A DNA stretch of 64,000 bases from positions 2,046,001-2,110,000 of the forward strand of contig NZ_JQMS01000001.1 in assembly GCF_000744835.1 (NCBI RefSeq), given 5' to 3'. The DNA comes from Flavobacterium sp. 83 (GTDB lineage Bacteria; Bacteroidota; Bacteroidia; Flavobacteriales; Flavobacteriaceae). The number at the start of each line of letters is the position of its first letter. The first letter of the stretch is position 1. Both the position numbers and the translations under genes were made by a program. The notes beneath the pieces were generated by a model that had not been told where the DNA came from, did no database searches, and saw nothing but the letters and a program-made list of their open reading frames with translations. Positions 54,346 through 63,729 of this stretch are shown here, piece after piece.

Positions 54346-56250
54346 ATGGAAGAAAAAAAATTAGACCTTAATTCAATTATAGGTTTTATATTGATAGTTG
54401 GTATTTTGTTTTGGATCATGTTTCAAAATAAACCTTCGGAAGCAACTATTGCTGCTGATAAAGCTAAAAAAGAGTTAGTGGCTAAGGAAGCTTTAGCAAA
54501 AGCGGCTGCAACTAAAACGGTTGCTACTGCAGCAGCTATTGTACCTGGCGATTCAACTCAAATGGCACAATTGCAAAAAACTTTAGGGAATTTTGCTTAT
54601 TCAGCGTCACTTCCTTCTGCAAAAGAAAGTTTTACTACCGTTGAAAATGAATTTGTAAAATTAAAAATCGCTAATAAAGGAGGGTATATTATTGAAGCTG
54701 CTTTGAAAAATTTTGAAAAATTCAAAAAAGGCTCAGGTCAATTAGTTGAATTGATTAAAGATAATAATGCGAATTTAAATATTCAATTACTTACAAGCGA
54801 TAACCGTACTTTAAATACAAAAGACTTGTTTTTTGAGCCAACTCTTACAAAAGTAGGAGCGGATCAAATTCTGTCTATGAAATTGAAAGCTGGCGCAAAT
54901 GAGTTTCTGGAATACAAGTACATATTGAAACCTAACAATTACATGGTTGGTTTTGATATTCGTTCACAAGGATTGAATAAAGTTTTGAATACTGCTAAAC
55001 CGTTAGATTTAGAATGGGATTTGAAAACATTCAGAACAGAAAAAAGTATTGCTTATGAAGACCGTTATACTTTATTGAATTATGAGTATGGTGATGATAA
55101 ATTTAATAATGTTTCCGGGACAGGAAAAGATGTTCAAGAAGAAATACCTGAAAACGTTAAGTTTATTGCTTTCAAGCAGCATTTTTTTAGTACTATTTTA
55201 TTGACTGATACGCCGTTTGCTAAAACAATATTAAAATCGCATAAATTAGTTGTAGATGAAAAAGTGGATACAACATACATTAAACAATTTAATGCTAATG
55301 TCCCATTAGCATTTACTAATGGTGAAGTAGATTATAAAATGAATTGGTATTTTGGACCATCAGATTATAAGACATTAAAAGCCTACGATAAAAATTTAGA
55401 AAAAATTATTCCTTTAGGTTGGGGTATTTTTGGATGGATTAACATGTTTGTGTTTATTCCTTTATTTGGATTTTTAAGCTCATACATTGCTTATGGAATT
55501 GCGATAATTATTTTTACTATTATTGTAAAAATTGCCATGTCGCCTATTACATATAAATCATTTTTGTCTCAGGCTAAGATGAAAGTATTGCGACCTGAAA
55601 TTACGGAATTGGGTGAAAAATTCAAAAAAGACCCCATGAAGAAACAACAGGAAACGATGAAATTGTACAATAAAGCTGGGGTAAACCCAATGGCAGGATG
55701 CATTCCAGCCTTGATTCAGCTTCCTTTTATGTATGCTTCGTTTCAGTTTTTTCCTTCAGCTTTTGAGTTAAGACAGAAAAGTTTCCTTTGGGCAGACGAT
55801 TTATCTTCTTTTGACCAAGTTGTAAAGTTGCCTTTCCACGTTCCTATGTATGGAGATCATATTAGTTTGTTTCCAATACTAGCAGCAATAGCGATTTTCT
55901 TCTATATGAAAATGACTTCAGGCGATCAACAAATGGCTGCTCCACAGCAAGAGGGAATGCCAGATATGGCAAAAATGATGAAATATATGATTTATATCTC
56001 ACCAATCATGATGTTGATTTTCTTCAACAGTTACGGTGCAGGATTGAGTTTGTATAACTTTATTTCCAATTTGATTACGATTGGAATTATGTTTGTTATT
56101 AAAAATTACATTGTTGACAGCGATAAAATTCACGCTCAAATACAAGAGAATAAATTGAAAGAGCCTAAGAAACAAGGTAAGTTCCAGAAAAAACTTCAAG
56201 AAGTTATGGAACAAGCAGAAGCTCAAAAAGCGAAAGACAAAAAGAAATAA
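54346..56250 (+). CDS. yidC: Membrane protein insertase YidC
   Basis: The 634-residue insertase helps membrane proteins fold, with or without SecYEG. The N-terminal helix (IIGFILIVGILFWIMF) is followed by a linker rich in A and K and the large periplasmic beta domain (about residues 80-350). The conserved core holds helices WGIFGWINMFVFIPLFGFL, MAGCIPALIQLPFMYASFQFFPSAFELRQKSFLWADDLS and the C-terminal KYMIYISPIMMLIFFNSYGAGLSLYNFISN. The tail is lysine-rich. The length is usual for Bacteroidota. Confidence 0.97.
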   Translation: MEEKKLDLNSIIGFILIVGILFWIMFQNKPSEATIAADKAKKELVAKEALAKAAATKTVATAAAIVPGDSTQMAQLQKTLGNFAYSASLPSAKESFTTVENEFVKLKIANKGGYIIEAALKNFEKFKKGSGQLVELIKDNNANLNIQLLTSDNRTLNTKDLFFEPTLTKVGADQILSMKLKAGANEFLEYKYILKPNNYMVGFDIRSQGLNKVLNTAKPLDLEWDLKTFRTEKSIAYEDRYTLLNYEYGDDKFNNVSGTGKDVQEEIPENVKFIAFKQHFFSTILLTDTPFAKTILKSHKLVVDEKVDTTYIKQFNANVPLAFTNGEVDYKMNWYFGPSDYKTLKAYDKNLEKIIPLGWGIFGWINMFVFIPLFGFLSSYIAYGIAIIIFTIIVKIAMSPITYKSFLSQAKMKVLRPEITELGEKFKKDPMKKQQETMKLYNKAGVNPMAGCIPALIQLPFMYASFQFFPSAFELRQKSFLWADDLSSFDQVVKLPFHVPMYGDHISLFPILAAIAIFFYMKMTSGDQQMAAPQQEGMPDMAKMMKYMIYISPIMMLIFFNSYGAGLSLYNFISNLITIGIMFVIKNYIVDSDKIHAQIQENKLKEPKKQGKFQKKLQEVMEQAEAQKAKDKKK

Positions 56251-56256
56251 AAATTT

Positions 56257-56287
56257 AAAAAATCTCGATATATTTCGAGATTTTTTT
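56257..56287 (+). terminator. Terminator after yidC
   Basis: AAAAAATCTCGA and TCGAGATTTTTTT pair around a short loop. Confidence 0.85.
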
Positions 56288-56341
56288 GTTTACAGATAAT
56301 TTAAGCTATCAGAAGTCGTTACTATTAAAAGGTTATTTATT

Positions 56342-57052
56342 ATGAAAGCATTTTATAAAAAAATATTGTGTGCCTTGATTTTTTTGAATTTGTTTTGTCT
56401 TCATGCACAAACAGATTCTAATAAATTAGATGAAAAAGGAAAAAAGCATGGTTTGTGGAAAGGTTTTTTTGAGGAATCAAAAAGACCGCGTTATGAAGGA
56501 ACTTTTGTTCATGGCAAGGAAACTGGAGTTTTCAATTTTTATGATGATACCAAAGCAAAATCGGTAATAGCTACCCGGGAATTTAATTCTAATGATAATT
56601 CTGCCTACACGATATTTTATGATCAAGATAAGAATAAAGTAAGTGAAGGAAAAGTAGTGAATAAATTATTTGAAGGGCAATGGAAGTATTACCATCAAGC
56701 CTCAAAAGCTATTATGACTCTAGAAAATTATACAAATGGAAAACTTGAAGGCTTGCGAAGTGTTTTTTATCCTAGTGGTAAAATTGCCGAGGAAATCACT
56801 TATAAAAACAATCTGAAAGACGGCGTTTACAAAAAATACACCGAAAAAGAAATTGTACTGGAAGAATCCATTTTTAAGAATAATGAATACAATGGTTTAG
56901 CCATTTTCAAGGATACGGATGGAAATGTGGTTTCAAAAGGGCAGTTTGTAAATGGAAAAAAATCTGGAACTTGGCAATTTTTTGAAAAAGGGAAAAAAGT
57001 CAAAGAAGTGAATATGAGTAATCCTCAAAATGCAACAAAATCCAAGCCTTAA
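56342..57052 (+). CDS. YwqK/MORN-repeat secreted protein
   Basis: The 236-residue protein has a signal peptide (MKAFYKKILCALIFLNLFCLHAQ) and 6-7 MORN-variant repeats of 20-25 residues (KKHGLWKGFFEES, GKLEGLRSVFYPSGK, KDGVYKKYTEK, NEYNGLAIFKDTDG, KKSGTWQFFEKGKK). The YwqK-type label 'antitoxin' is inherited and unlikely here, since the protein is exported and has no toxin partner. Role unknown. Confidence 0.8.
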   Translation: MKAFYKKILCALIFLNLFCLHAQTDSNKLDEKGKKHGLWKGFFEESKRPRYEGTFVHGKETGVFNFYDDTKAKSVIATREFNSNDNSAYTIFYDQDKNKVSEGKVVNKLFEGQWKYYHQASKAIMTLENYTNGKLEGLRSVFYPSGKIAEEITYKNNLKDGVYKKYTEKEIVLEESIFKNNEYNGLAIFKDTDGNVVSKGQFVNGKKSGTWQFFEKGKKVKEVNMSNPQNATKSKP

Positions 57053-57092
57053 TTAAGTTTGTTGTTAGATAACTACTGTAGTAAATCTTTTG

Positions 57093-57100
57093 TAACTTTG
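57093..57100 (+). promoter_or_regulatory. TAACTTTG box upstream of mnmA
   Basis: It matches TAnnTTTG, about 30 bases before the mnmA start. The nearest TTG is about 28 bases upstream, longer than usual. Confidence 0.45.
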
Positions 57101-57129
57101 CACCCTTATAAAATTATAATTTTTTGAAG

Positions 57130-58317
57130 ATGAAGCGTGTTGTTGTAGGACTTTCGGGTGGTGTAGATTCAAGTGTTGCGGCTTATTTGTTGCAACAACA
57201 AGGGTATGAAGTCATAGGTCTTTTTATGAAAAATTGGCATGATGATTCGGTTACTATTTCTAATGATTGCCCTTGGCTGGAAGATAGTAATGACGCATTA
57301 CTGGTTGCTGAAAAATTAGGAATTCCTTTTCAAACGGTAGATTTAAGTGAAGAATACAAAGAGAAAATCGTTGATTATATGTTCAACGAATATGAAAAAG
57401 GGCGTACTCCAAACCCTGATGTGCTTTGTAACCGCGAAATAAAATTTGATGTTTTTATGAAAATTGCTTTGAGCCTTGGTGCTGATTATGTAGCAACAGG
57501 ACATTACTGTCAAAAAAGCGAAATAGAAGTCAATGGCGAAACAGTTTATCAATTGAAAGCTGGTGCTGATAGCAATAAAGATCAATCTTATTTTCTATGT
57601 CAGTTGTCTCAGCAACAATTGGCAAAATCTTTATTCCCAATTGGAGAATTAACTAAGCCTGAAGTTCGTGAAATTGCAGCTCAAATGGATTTGATTACAG
57701 CCGAAAAGAAAGATTCTCAAGGATTGTGTTTCATAGGAAAAGTACGTTTGCCTGAATTTTTGCAACAAAAATTGCAGCCAAAAGACGGAATTATAATCCA
57801 AATTGATAAAAACGATACAATTTATAATTCTCAAAAAGAGGAAGGTTTGACTCTGGAAGAAGAATTAGCATTCGAAGCAAAAAAAATCCCTTATACACCA
57901 GAAATGGGTAAAAAAGTAGGGAAACATCAAGGAGCCCATTATTTTACCATTGGACAACGAAAAGGACTCAATGTAGGAGGAACAACGGATCCATTATTTA
58001 TTATAGCCACTAATGTGGAAACTAATACGATTTATACCGGATTAACCAGTCAGCATCCCGGATTGTTTAAGAAAGCGTTACTTATTGAAAAATCTGAAGT
58101 ACATTGGATTCGTAAAGATATGACTCTGGCCAATGGAGAATCGATGGAAGTTATGGCGAGAATTCGTTACAGACAACCTTTGCAAAAAGCAATTTTGCAT
58201 CAATTTGAAGGCGGAATGTATGTTGCTTTTGATGAGCCACAATCAGCAATAACTGAAGGACAATTTGTTGCTTGGTATTTAGGAGAGGAATTAGTTGGTT
58301 CTGGAGTAATTTCTTAG
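57130..58317 (+). CDS. mnmA: tRNA 2-thiouridine(34) synthase
   Basis: The 395-residue enzyme adds sulfur to U34 of tRNAs for Lys, Glu and Gln. It has the PP-loop [15 protein letters not shown] near residue 7, LCNREIKFD near 100 (first catalytic cysteine), [11 protein letters not shown] near 198 (second cysteine) and the central domain [19 protein letters not shown] near 270. The start at 57130 ([11 protein letters not shown]) was chosen over an in-frame TTG two codons upstream. Confidence 0.95.
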   Translation: MKRVVVGLSGGVDSSVAAYLLQQQGYEVIGLFMKNWHDDSVTISNDCPWLEDSNDALLVAEKLGIPFQTVDLSEEYKEKIVDYMFNEYEKGRTPNPDVLCNREIKFDVFMKIALSLGADYVATGHYCQKSEIEVNGETVYQLKAGADSNKDQSYFLCQLSQQQLAKSLFPIGELTKPEVREIAAQMDLITAEKKDSQGLCFIGKVRLPEFLQQKLQPKDGIIIQIDKNDTIYNSQKEEGLTLEEELAFEAKKIPYTPEMGKKVGKHQGAHYFTIGQRKGLNVGGTTDPLFIIATNVETNTIYTGLTSQHPGLFKKALLIEKSEVHWIRKDMTLANGESMEVMARIRYRQPLQKAILHQFEGGMYVAFDEPQSAITEGQFVAWYLGEELVGSGVIS

Positions 58318-58448
58318 TTTAGTGTCTTATTTGTAAGAAGAACTAAAAAACGACAATTTGTATGATTTAAGAATGTCAATAAAAACTTTACGGGTAATCA
58401 ATCTTGGTATTACTTGAAGTGTTTAGGGCTTAAAAAATAAAGTTAACT

Positions 58449-60062
58449 ATGAGAAAATTCTATTTATTCCTTTTTTTATTAATTACTTCGGTTGGCTTTG
58501 CTCAAGAAGATGCTTGGGTATATTTCAATGCCAAACCTAGTGCTCAGCCTTATTTTGATTCGCCTTTGCAAATGCTTTCCCAAAGGGCATTGGATAGAAG
58601 AACGATTCAAAATATTGTACTGGATGCTAAAGATATTCCCATAGATGCGTCTTACATCAATCAGATTAAAGCGGTTGCTGGAATTTCGGTTATGGCAAAA
58701 TCTAAATGGATGAATGCTATTCATGTTCGCGGAAATCAGGCAATTATAAATTCATTGACAGCGTTTTCTTTTGTCAGTAAAGTTGATTTTGCAAATAAAT
58801 CACTCAATCAAGTAGGAAAAATTGCGAAGTTATCCAAAATAAAAAAGGTTACTAAAAGCAAGAATACCAAAATTAATTACGCTTACGGGACATCAGCAAA
58901 TCAAATCCAGATGCTTAATGGGCAATTATTACATCAACAGAATTATACAGGTACCGGAAAAATAATAGCTGTTTTAGATGCAGGATTTCCTGGAGTTAAT
59001 ACAACACAGCCTTTTCAAAGATTAAGAGATAATAATCAGATTTTAGGAGGCTATAATTTTGTTTTGAGAAATCCCGATTTTTATACTGGAGTTTATCACG
59101 GAACATCGGTACTTTCGGCAATGGGTGGCTATAAAGAAAATTCATTAGTAGGAACAGCACCTGATGCTTCTTATTATTTATTTATTACTGAAGATGATAC
59201 TTCTGAAAATCCTGTTGAAGAATCATTGTGGGTAGAAGCTGCAGAAAAAGCAGATAGTTTGGGTGTTGATATTATAAATACTTCTTTAGGTTATTTTGAA
59301 TATGATAATCCTGCGTATAGTCATACATATAGTGAAATGAACGGAGCTACCGCTTTTATATCTCGTGGAGCTGAAATTGCATTTAGCCGAGGAATGATTG
59401 TAGTGGCAGCAGCCGGTAATTCAGCAGGCACATCTAATCCATATATCGCTGTGCCTGCCGATGCAGCATCTGTAATTGCAGTAGGAGCAGTAAATGCATC
59501 TGAGTCATTGGCTTCATTCAGTTCCATCGGGCCTTCGTCTGACGGGAGAATAAAACCAGATGTTATGGCTCAAGGAAAATCAGTAGTTTTGTCTGATGAA
59601 TTAGGGAATACTGTATATGCAGATGGTACTTCTTTTTCCAGTCCTATTATGGCAGGAATGGTTGCTTGTTTGTGGCAAGCAAATCCAAGTAAAACCAATG
59701 TCGAAATAAGACAGTTGTTATTAAAATCAGCAGATCGATTTGCAACACCAAATAATCAATATGGTTATGGTATTCCAGATTTTAATTTAGCGGTGACTAA
59801 TGCGTTATCATTAAACACTTTTTCTAAGGATGACTTTGTAGTTTATCCAAATCCGGCGACTGATTTTATTACTATTTTATTGCCTGTGGGACAGGATAGA
59901 GCTATGGTTAGCATCTATTCTATTTCAGGTCAAAAAGTATTGGATAAGGAAATTACGGTACAATCGGCCAGTATTTCTTTGAAAACACTGAGTAAAGGAA
60001 TGTACTTGTATAAAGTGGAATCAAATTCTTTTTTCAATAGCGGAAAAATTATAAAACGTTAA
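58449..60062 (+). CDS. Secreted subtilisin-like (S8) protease with T9SS sorting domain
   Basis: The 537-residue exported protease has a signal peptide (MRKFYLFLFLLITSVGFAQ), a propeptide-like region (20-160), and the S8 catalytic domain with Asp in IIAVLDAGFPGV (about residue 178), His in VYHGTSVLSAM (about 218), the oxyanion Asn in VVAAAGNSAG (about 322) and Ser in DGTSFSSPIMAG (about 398). The C-terminal 75 residues (VVYPNPATDFITILL...SGKIIKR) are a type A T9SS sorting signal. It is released to or anchored on the outer surface; the substrate is unknown. Confidence 0.93.
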   Translation: MRKFYLFLFLLITSVGFAQEDAWVYFNAKPSAQPYFDSPLQMLSQRALDRRTIQNIVLDAKDIPIDASYINQIKAVAGISVMAKSKWMNAIHVRGNQAIINSLTAFSFVSKVDFANKSLNQVGKIAKLSKIKKVTKSKNTKINYAYGTSANQIQMLNGQLLHQQNYTGTGKIIAVLDAGFPGVNTTQPFQRLRDNNQILGGYNFVLRNPDFYTGVYHGTSVLSAMGGYKENSLVGTAPDASYYLFITEDDTSENPVEESLWVEAAEKADSLGVDIINTSLGYFEYDNPAYSHTYSEMNGATAFISRGAEIAFSRGMIVVAAAGNSAGTSNPYIAVPADAASVIAVGAVNASESLASFSSIGPSSDGRIKPDVMAQGKSVVLSDELGNTVYADGTSFSSPIMAGMVACLWQANPSKTNVEIRQLLLKSADRFATPNNQYGYGIPDFNLAVTNALSLNTFSKDDFVVYPNPATDFITILLPVGQDRAMVSIYSISGQKVLDKEITVQSASISLKTLSKGMYLYKVESNSFFNSGKIIKR

Positions 60063-60077
60063 TACCACTAATGCTAA

Positions 60078-61022
60078 ATGAATAAAATCACAGCACTGTT
60101 CAAGATTAAATATCCAATTATTCAGGGCGGAATGATTTGGAACAGCGGTTATAAACTAGCAAGCGCAGTTAGTAATGCCGGAGGTTTAGGTTTGATAGGT
60201 GCGGGTTCTATGTATCCTGAAGTTCTTCGGGAACACATTCAAAAATGTAAAAAAGCCACTTCAAAACCTTTTGGAGTAAATGTGCCGATGTTGTACCCCA
60301 ACATTGAAGAAATAATGAAAATTATCATTGAAGAAGGTGTGAAAATCGTTTTTACATCGGCTGGAAACCCAAAAACTTGGACTTCGTATTTGAAAGGAAA
60401 TGGGATAACTGTAGTGCATGTAGTAAGTAGTTCCACTTTTGCATTAAAAGCACAAGATGCAGGTGTTGATGCTGTTGTTGCCGAAGGATTTGAAGCCGGA
60501 GGACATAACGGCAGAGAGGAAACGACAACACTTACATTAGTTCCAATGGTGAAAGAAAAAATCAAGATTCCGTTAATAGCTGCGGGAGGTATTGCTACTG
60601 GTCGTGGGATGCTTGCAGTAATGGTTTTAGGTGCCGATGGAGTTCAGGTGGGTAGTAGATTTGCCGCTTCGGTGGAATCATCTGCACATGAAAACTTCAA
60701 AGAAACAATTGTAAATGTAAAAGAAGGCGATACCCAATTGACATTGAAAGAACTGGCTCCTGTTCGATTAATTAAAAATAAATTTTATCAAGATGTTCAG
60801 CATTTGTATGAACAATGCGCAACAAAAGATGATTTAATTGGTTTATTAGGTAGAGCCAGAGCAAAACGTGGAATGTTTGAAGGAGATTTAATCGAAGGAG
60901 AATTAGAAATAGGTCAAGTTGCGGGTTTGATTCACGAGATAAAACCAGTTTCAGTTATTGTAGAAGAAATGATGTCCGATTTTGAAATGGCAATTAAAGA
61001 AGTAAAGAATTTTGATTTTTAA
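60078..61022 (+). CDS. Nitronate monooxygenase / FabK-like flavoprotein
   Basis: The 314-residue TIM-barrel flavin enzyme has YPIIQGGMIWNSGYKLASAVSNAGGLGLIGAGSM at the start, EGFEAGGHNGREE near residue 136 (FMN phosphate loop and the catalytic-His-like GGHNG), IPLIAAGGIATGRGM near 165 and GADGVQVGSRFAAS near 185. Members oxidise nitronates (NMO) or reduce enoyl-ACP (FabK); sequence alone does not separate the two, and the GGHNG form occurs in both. It starts 16 bases after the protease stop and is probably in the same transcript. Confidence 0.82.
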   Translation: MNKITALFKIKYPIIQGGMIWNSGYKLASAVSNAGGLGLIGAGSMYPEVLREHIQKCKKATSKPFGVNVPMLYPNIEEIMKIIIEEGVKIVFTSAGNPKTWTSYLKGNGITVVHVVSSSTFALKAQDAGVDAVVAEGFEAGGHNGREETTTLTLVPMVKEKIKIPLIAAGGIATGRGMLAVMVLGADGVQVGSRFAASVESSAHENFKETIVNVKEGDTQLTLKELAPVRLIKNKFYQDVQHLYEQCATKDDLIGLLGRARAKRGMFEGDLIEGELEIGQVAGLIHEIKPVSVIVEEMMSDFEMAIKEVKNFDF

Positions 61023-61025
61023 TTT

Positions 61026-61442
61026 ATGAAGATGCCTAAAACAAAAATAGTTACAATATTGCTTTTTATGGTTTTTGGACTACACTATTCCTATAGCCAA
61101 AATTATAAGTTTAAGACTTCAGGTTTTAGCGTTTTAGAAAAAAAGGAAAATGGAAAGTGGGGGAAATGGTCTGATTTAGATTTGGTTAATATTTTAGTCA
61201 CATTAGACACTAATAAAAACAGAATTGTAATTTATTCCCAAATTATTCAATTGTTTGAAATTGTCGATTATCAAGCCACTGAAGAAAACGATACTGATAT
61301 TGTTTATTCGTTTACGTGTAAAGACAATAATGGTGATAATTGTACACTATCAATCATTACCCGAAAGAAACAAGACAATAGGAAGCAATTGTACATCAAT
61401 TATGATGACAGAATTGTAGTTTATAATATCTTTAATATGTAA
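61026..61442 (+). CDS. Small exported protein, unknown function
   Basis: The 138-residue protein has a hydrophobic start (KIVTILLFMVFGLHYSYSQ) consistent with a signal peptide, then NYKFKTSGFSVLEKKENGKWGKWSD and a beta-rich body. It starts three bases after the flavoprotein stop. No family recognised. Confidence 0.65.
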   Translation: MKMPKTKIVTILLFMVFGLHYSYSQNYKFKTSGFSVLEKKENGKWGKWSDLDLVNILVTLDTNKNRIVIYSQIIQLFEIVDYQATEENDTDIVYSFTCKDNNGDNCTLSIITRKKQDNRKQLYINYDDRIVVYNIFNM

Positions 61443-61444
61443 AT

Positions 61445-61472
61445 AAAAAATCCGCTTAAAGCGGATTTTTTT
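61445..61472 (+). terminator. Terminator after the small exported protein gene
   Basis: AAAAAATCCGCTT and AAGCGGATTTTTTT pair in a tight hairpin a few bases after the stop codon. Confidence 0.85.
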
Positions 61473-61519
61473 ATGTCAATTTGAATTTGGTAAAAAAATA
61501 GAATTCTAATTTTGCTCTT

Positions 61520-61617
61520 TTGCGTGAGGGATGGAAGTGAAAAGCCCACAGCCTGACAAAGGAAGAGCGAGGACTTGTAACGTACAGCCCGACCCGTTTT
61601 TTCAACGGGTCACGCCC
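61520..61617. repeat. Interspersed palindromic repeat, copy 2 (GCGTGAGGG family)
   Basis: It starts TTGCGTGAGGGATGGAAG and ends ACGGGTCACGCCC, sharing both ends and the inner hairpin with 38641-38732 (AGCCCGACCCG...CGGGT). Its edge touches the stop codon of the DUF4268 gene. Confidence 0.8.
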
Positions 61618-62057
61618 TAAATTCTCTCAATATCTTTAATGAATTCATCGTATTCCATGTAGAATAATTCCAGAGCATTCATTTTCTCATAGTAGAAGTC
61701 AAATATTTCATCCCAATAGTTGCGATTGCTAACGCCGACTCCTAGTTTTTCAACCCAAATGCGACTGATAGTTTTACCGTTTTCAAGGGTATAGTCTTTT
61801 TCGTAAACCAAATCTTTGATGAATTCGTCTTCCAGAATGTTTTTCAGTGCTTCTATTTTTTCAAAATAGGCAATTCGTTTTTCATCATTTCGATGTTCAA
61901 TGTCGATTAAAACTTGAGCCTTTTTATTGTCTACGTAAAATTTGAATGAGAAATCCTTTATTTTGGTGTCGTATAGCATCCATTTTCGAGGGTGTTTTTC
62001 TGCGAAAGTCACCCAGAATTCTCGTTTTAATTTTTGAGTTTCTTCTTTACTGTACAT
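61617..62057 (-). CDS. DUF4268 domain protein
   Basis: The 146-residue cytoplasmic protein matches DUF4268: FWVTFAEKHPRKWMLYDTKIKDFSFKFYVDNKKAQVLIDIEHRN, then KTISRIWVEKLGVGVSNRNYW. The family is often found with restriction-type or other DNA-related domains; standing alone its role is unknown. Its stop codon lies at the edge of an interspersed repeat. Confidence 0.75.
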   Translation of the reverse strand: MYSKEETQKLKREFWVTFAEKHPRKWMLYDTKIKDFSFKFYVDNKKAQVLIDIEHRNDEKRIAYFEKIEALKNILEDEFIKDLVYEKDYTLENGKTISRIWVEKLGVGVSNRNYWDEIFDFYYEKMNALELFYMEYDEFIKDIERI

Positions 62058-62153
62058 TTATTTATTTGAATTTGATTTAGAAAATTTGCGAAGCATTATT
62101 TTCTAAACTATATTTATAAGATCTTTTTTGAGATGCAAAAATAGACTTTGATT

Positions 62154-62795
62154 ATGGATTTTCAAGATTTTTTAAAATATGTTCCTGATTTTGCTCAAGC
62201 AAGACTTCCTGCATTTGAAGCGCATATTAAAATGGCGCCATTTGAAAGAATTGATGCTTTGAAAAATGGAGCTTTTGATACTAAAAAATCAAGGAAAGCC
62301 GCTGTCATGATGTTGTTTTATCCAAAAAAGGGACAGACACATTTAGTGCTGATTGTAAGAAGTTCGTATGACGGAACCCATTCTTCCCAAATCGCATTTC
62401 CTGGTGGTAAGTTTGAAACTGAAGATGAAGTTTTTGCAAATACGGCTTTACGGGAAACCCATGAGGAAATAGGAATTCTTCCTAGGGACATAGAAATTAT
62501 CAAGCCATTTACTCAAATGTATATTCCACCAAGTAATTTTATGGTATATCCTTTTTTAGGAATTAGCAGGGATGAGATTCGGTTTGTTCCAGATCCTAAT
62601 GAAGTAGCAGGTATTATCGAGTTGCCGTTATCTGTTTTTTTGAGTGATGAAATTATTACCACTGCCGAAATGGTTACTTCTTATGCGGGTAAAATAAAGG
62701 TTCCGGCTTTCAAAATTGAAGAATATATTGTTTGGGGGGCTACAGCAATGATGTTGAGTGAATTAAAAGATGTTTTAAATCAGGTTATAGGTTAA
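62154..62795 (+). CDS. NUDIX hydrolase (CoA pyrophosphatase-like)
   Basis: The 213-residue protein has the NUDIX box in GGKFETEDEVFANTALRETHEEIGI (the pattern GX5EX7REUXEEXGU with the longer first gap of the CoA diphosphatase branch), preceded by HLVLIVRSSYDGTHSSQIAFPGGKF, where SSQIAFPGG is the UPF0035/CoA-specific signature. It probably hydrolyses CoA or its derivatives to 3',5'-ADP and phosphopantetheine, controlling CoA levels. The ATG at 62154 was chosen over an in-frame TTG two codons upstream. Confidence 0.88.
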   Translation: MDFQDFLKYVPDFAQARLPAFEAHIKMAPFERIDALKNGAFDTKKSRKAAVMMLFYPKKGQTHLVLIVRSSYDGTHSSQIAFPGGKFETEDEVFANTALRETHEEIGILPRDIEIIKPFTQMYIPPSNFMVYPFLGISRDEIRFVPDPNEVAGIIELPLSVFLSDEIITTAEMVTSYAGKIKVPAFKIEEYIVWGATAMMLSELKDVLNQVIG

Positions 62796-62912
62796 AAAAG
62801 CAGTTCTCATTCCAATTTTTTTCAATTTAATTCCTCTAAAAAAACTACTGCTAACTTCAAATATAAATTTCGTAAGTTTGTAATCCAAATTCACAAAAAA
62901 ACACACAATTTT

Positions 62913-63722
62913 ATGCGATTGTTTAAGAGAAATCCTTTTGGACATATATTATTTATAAAAAAATGGTTAATCCGAATTTTCGGAGGTATTACGCATAGAC
63001 GCTATAGAGGATTTAATGAATTACAAATTGAAGGTTCTGAGATTATCAGGAATTTACCGGATACTAATGTGCTTTTTATTTCAAATCACCAAACCTATTT
63101 TGCCGATGTGGTGGCGATGTTTCATGTTTTTAACGCCAGCCTTAGCGGTCGTGACGACACCATTAAGAATGTTTGTTATTTATGGCAGCCAAAGATGAAT
63201 ATTTATTACGTAGCTGCAAAAGAAACTATGCAAGCCGGATTGTTGCCCAGGATTATGGCTTATGCCGGGGCAATTTCTGTAGAACGAACTTGGAGAGAAA
63301 AAGGTGTTGATGTTCAAGGAAAAAAAGATGTGAATCCTGATGATACTGAAAATATTAAAATAGCTCTAAAAGATGGCTGGGTAATTACTTTTCCGCAAGG
63401 AACAACCAAGTCTTTCAAGCCAGTTCGTAAAGGTACAGCACATATTATAAAGCAACACAGACCTATAGTTGTGCCAATAGTAATTGATGGTTTCCGTCGT
63501 TCTTTTGATAAAAAGGGACTGCGTATGAAGAAGAAAGGAATTCTTCAATCTTTTATTATTAAAGAACCGTTAGATATTGATTACGAAAATGATACAATTG
63601 ATACAATTGTTGAAAAAATTGAATATGCTATTGAACAACATCCTTCGTTTCTAAAAGTAATTCCAGCCGAAGAATTAAAAGCTCAGGAAGAATTGAACCG
63701 TTTAAGACAATGGGAATATTAA
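62913..63722 (+). CDS. PlsC-type acyltransferase
   Basis: The 269-residue membrane-associated acyltransferase has the NHxxxxD motif in FISNHQTYFADVVAMF (near residue 50), VERTWREKG near 125 and the third motif FPQGTTKSFKPVRKGT near 160 (glutamine in place of the usual glutamate of EGTR). It is probably a 1-acylglycerol-3-phosphate acyltransferase or a related lipid acyltransferase; the Bacteroidota subgroup with QGTT exists, and specificity is uncertain. Confidence 0.82.
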   Translation: MRLFKRNPFGHILFIKKWLIRIFGGITHRRYRGFNELQIEGSEIIRNLPDTNVLFISNHQTYFADVVAMFHVFNASLSGRDDTIKNVCYLWQPKMNIYYVAAKETMQAGLLPRIMAYAGAISVERTWREKGVDVQGKKDVNPDDTENIKIALKDGWVITFPQGTTKSFKPVRKGTAHIIKQHRPIVVPIVIDGFRRSFDKKGLRMKKKGILQSFIIKEPLDIDYENDTIDTIVEKIEYAIEQHPSFLKVIPAEELKAQEELNRLRQWEY

Positions 63723-63729
63723 CTTTGTC

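Noticed and set aside
56342..57052. Toxin-antitoxin role for the YwqK-like protein
   Set aside because: It has a signal peptide and no toxin gene beside it; the label is an annotation habit for MORN-like repeats.
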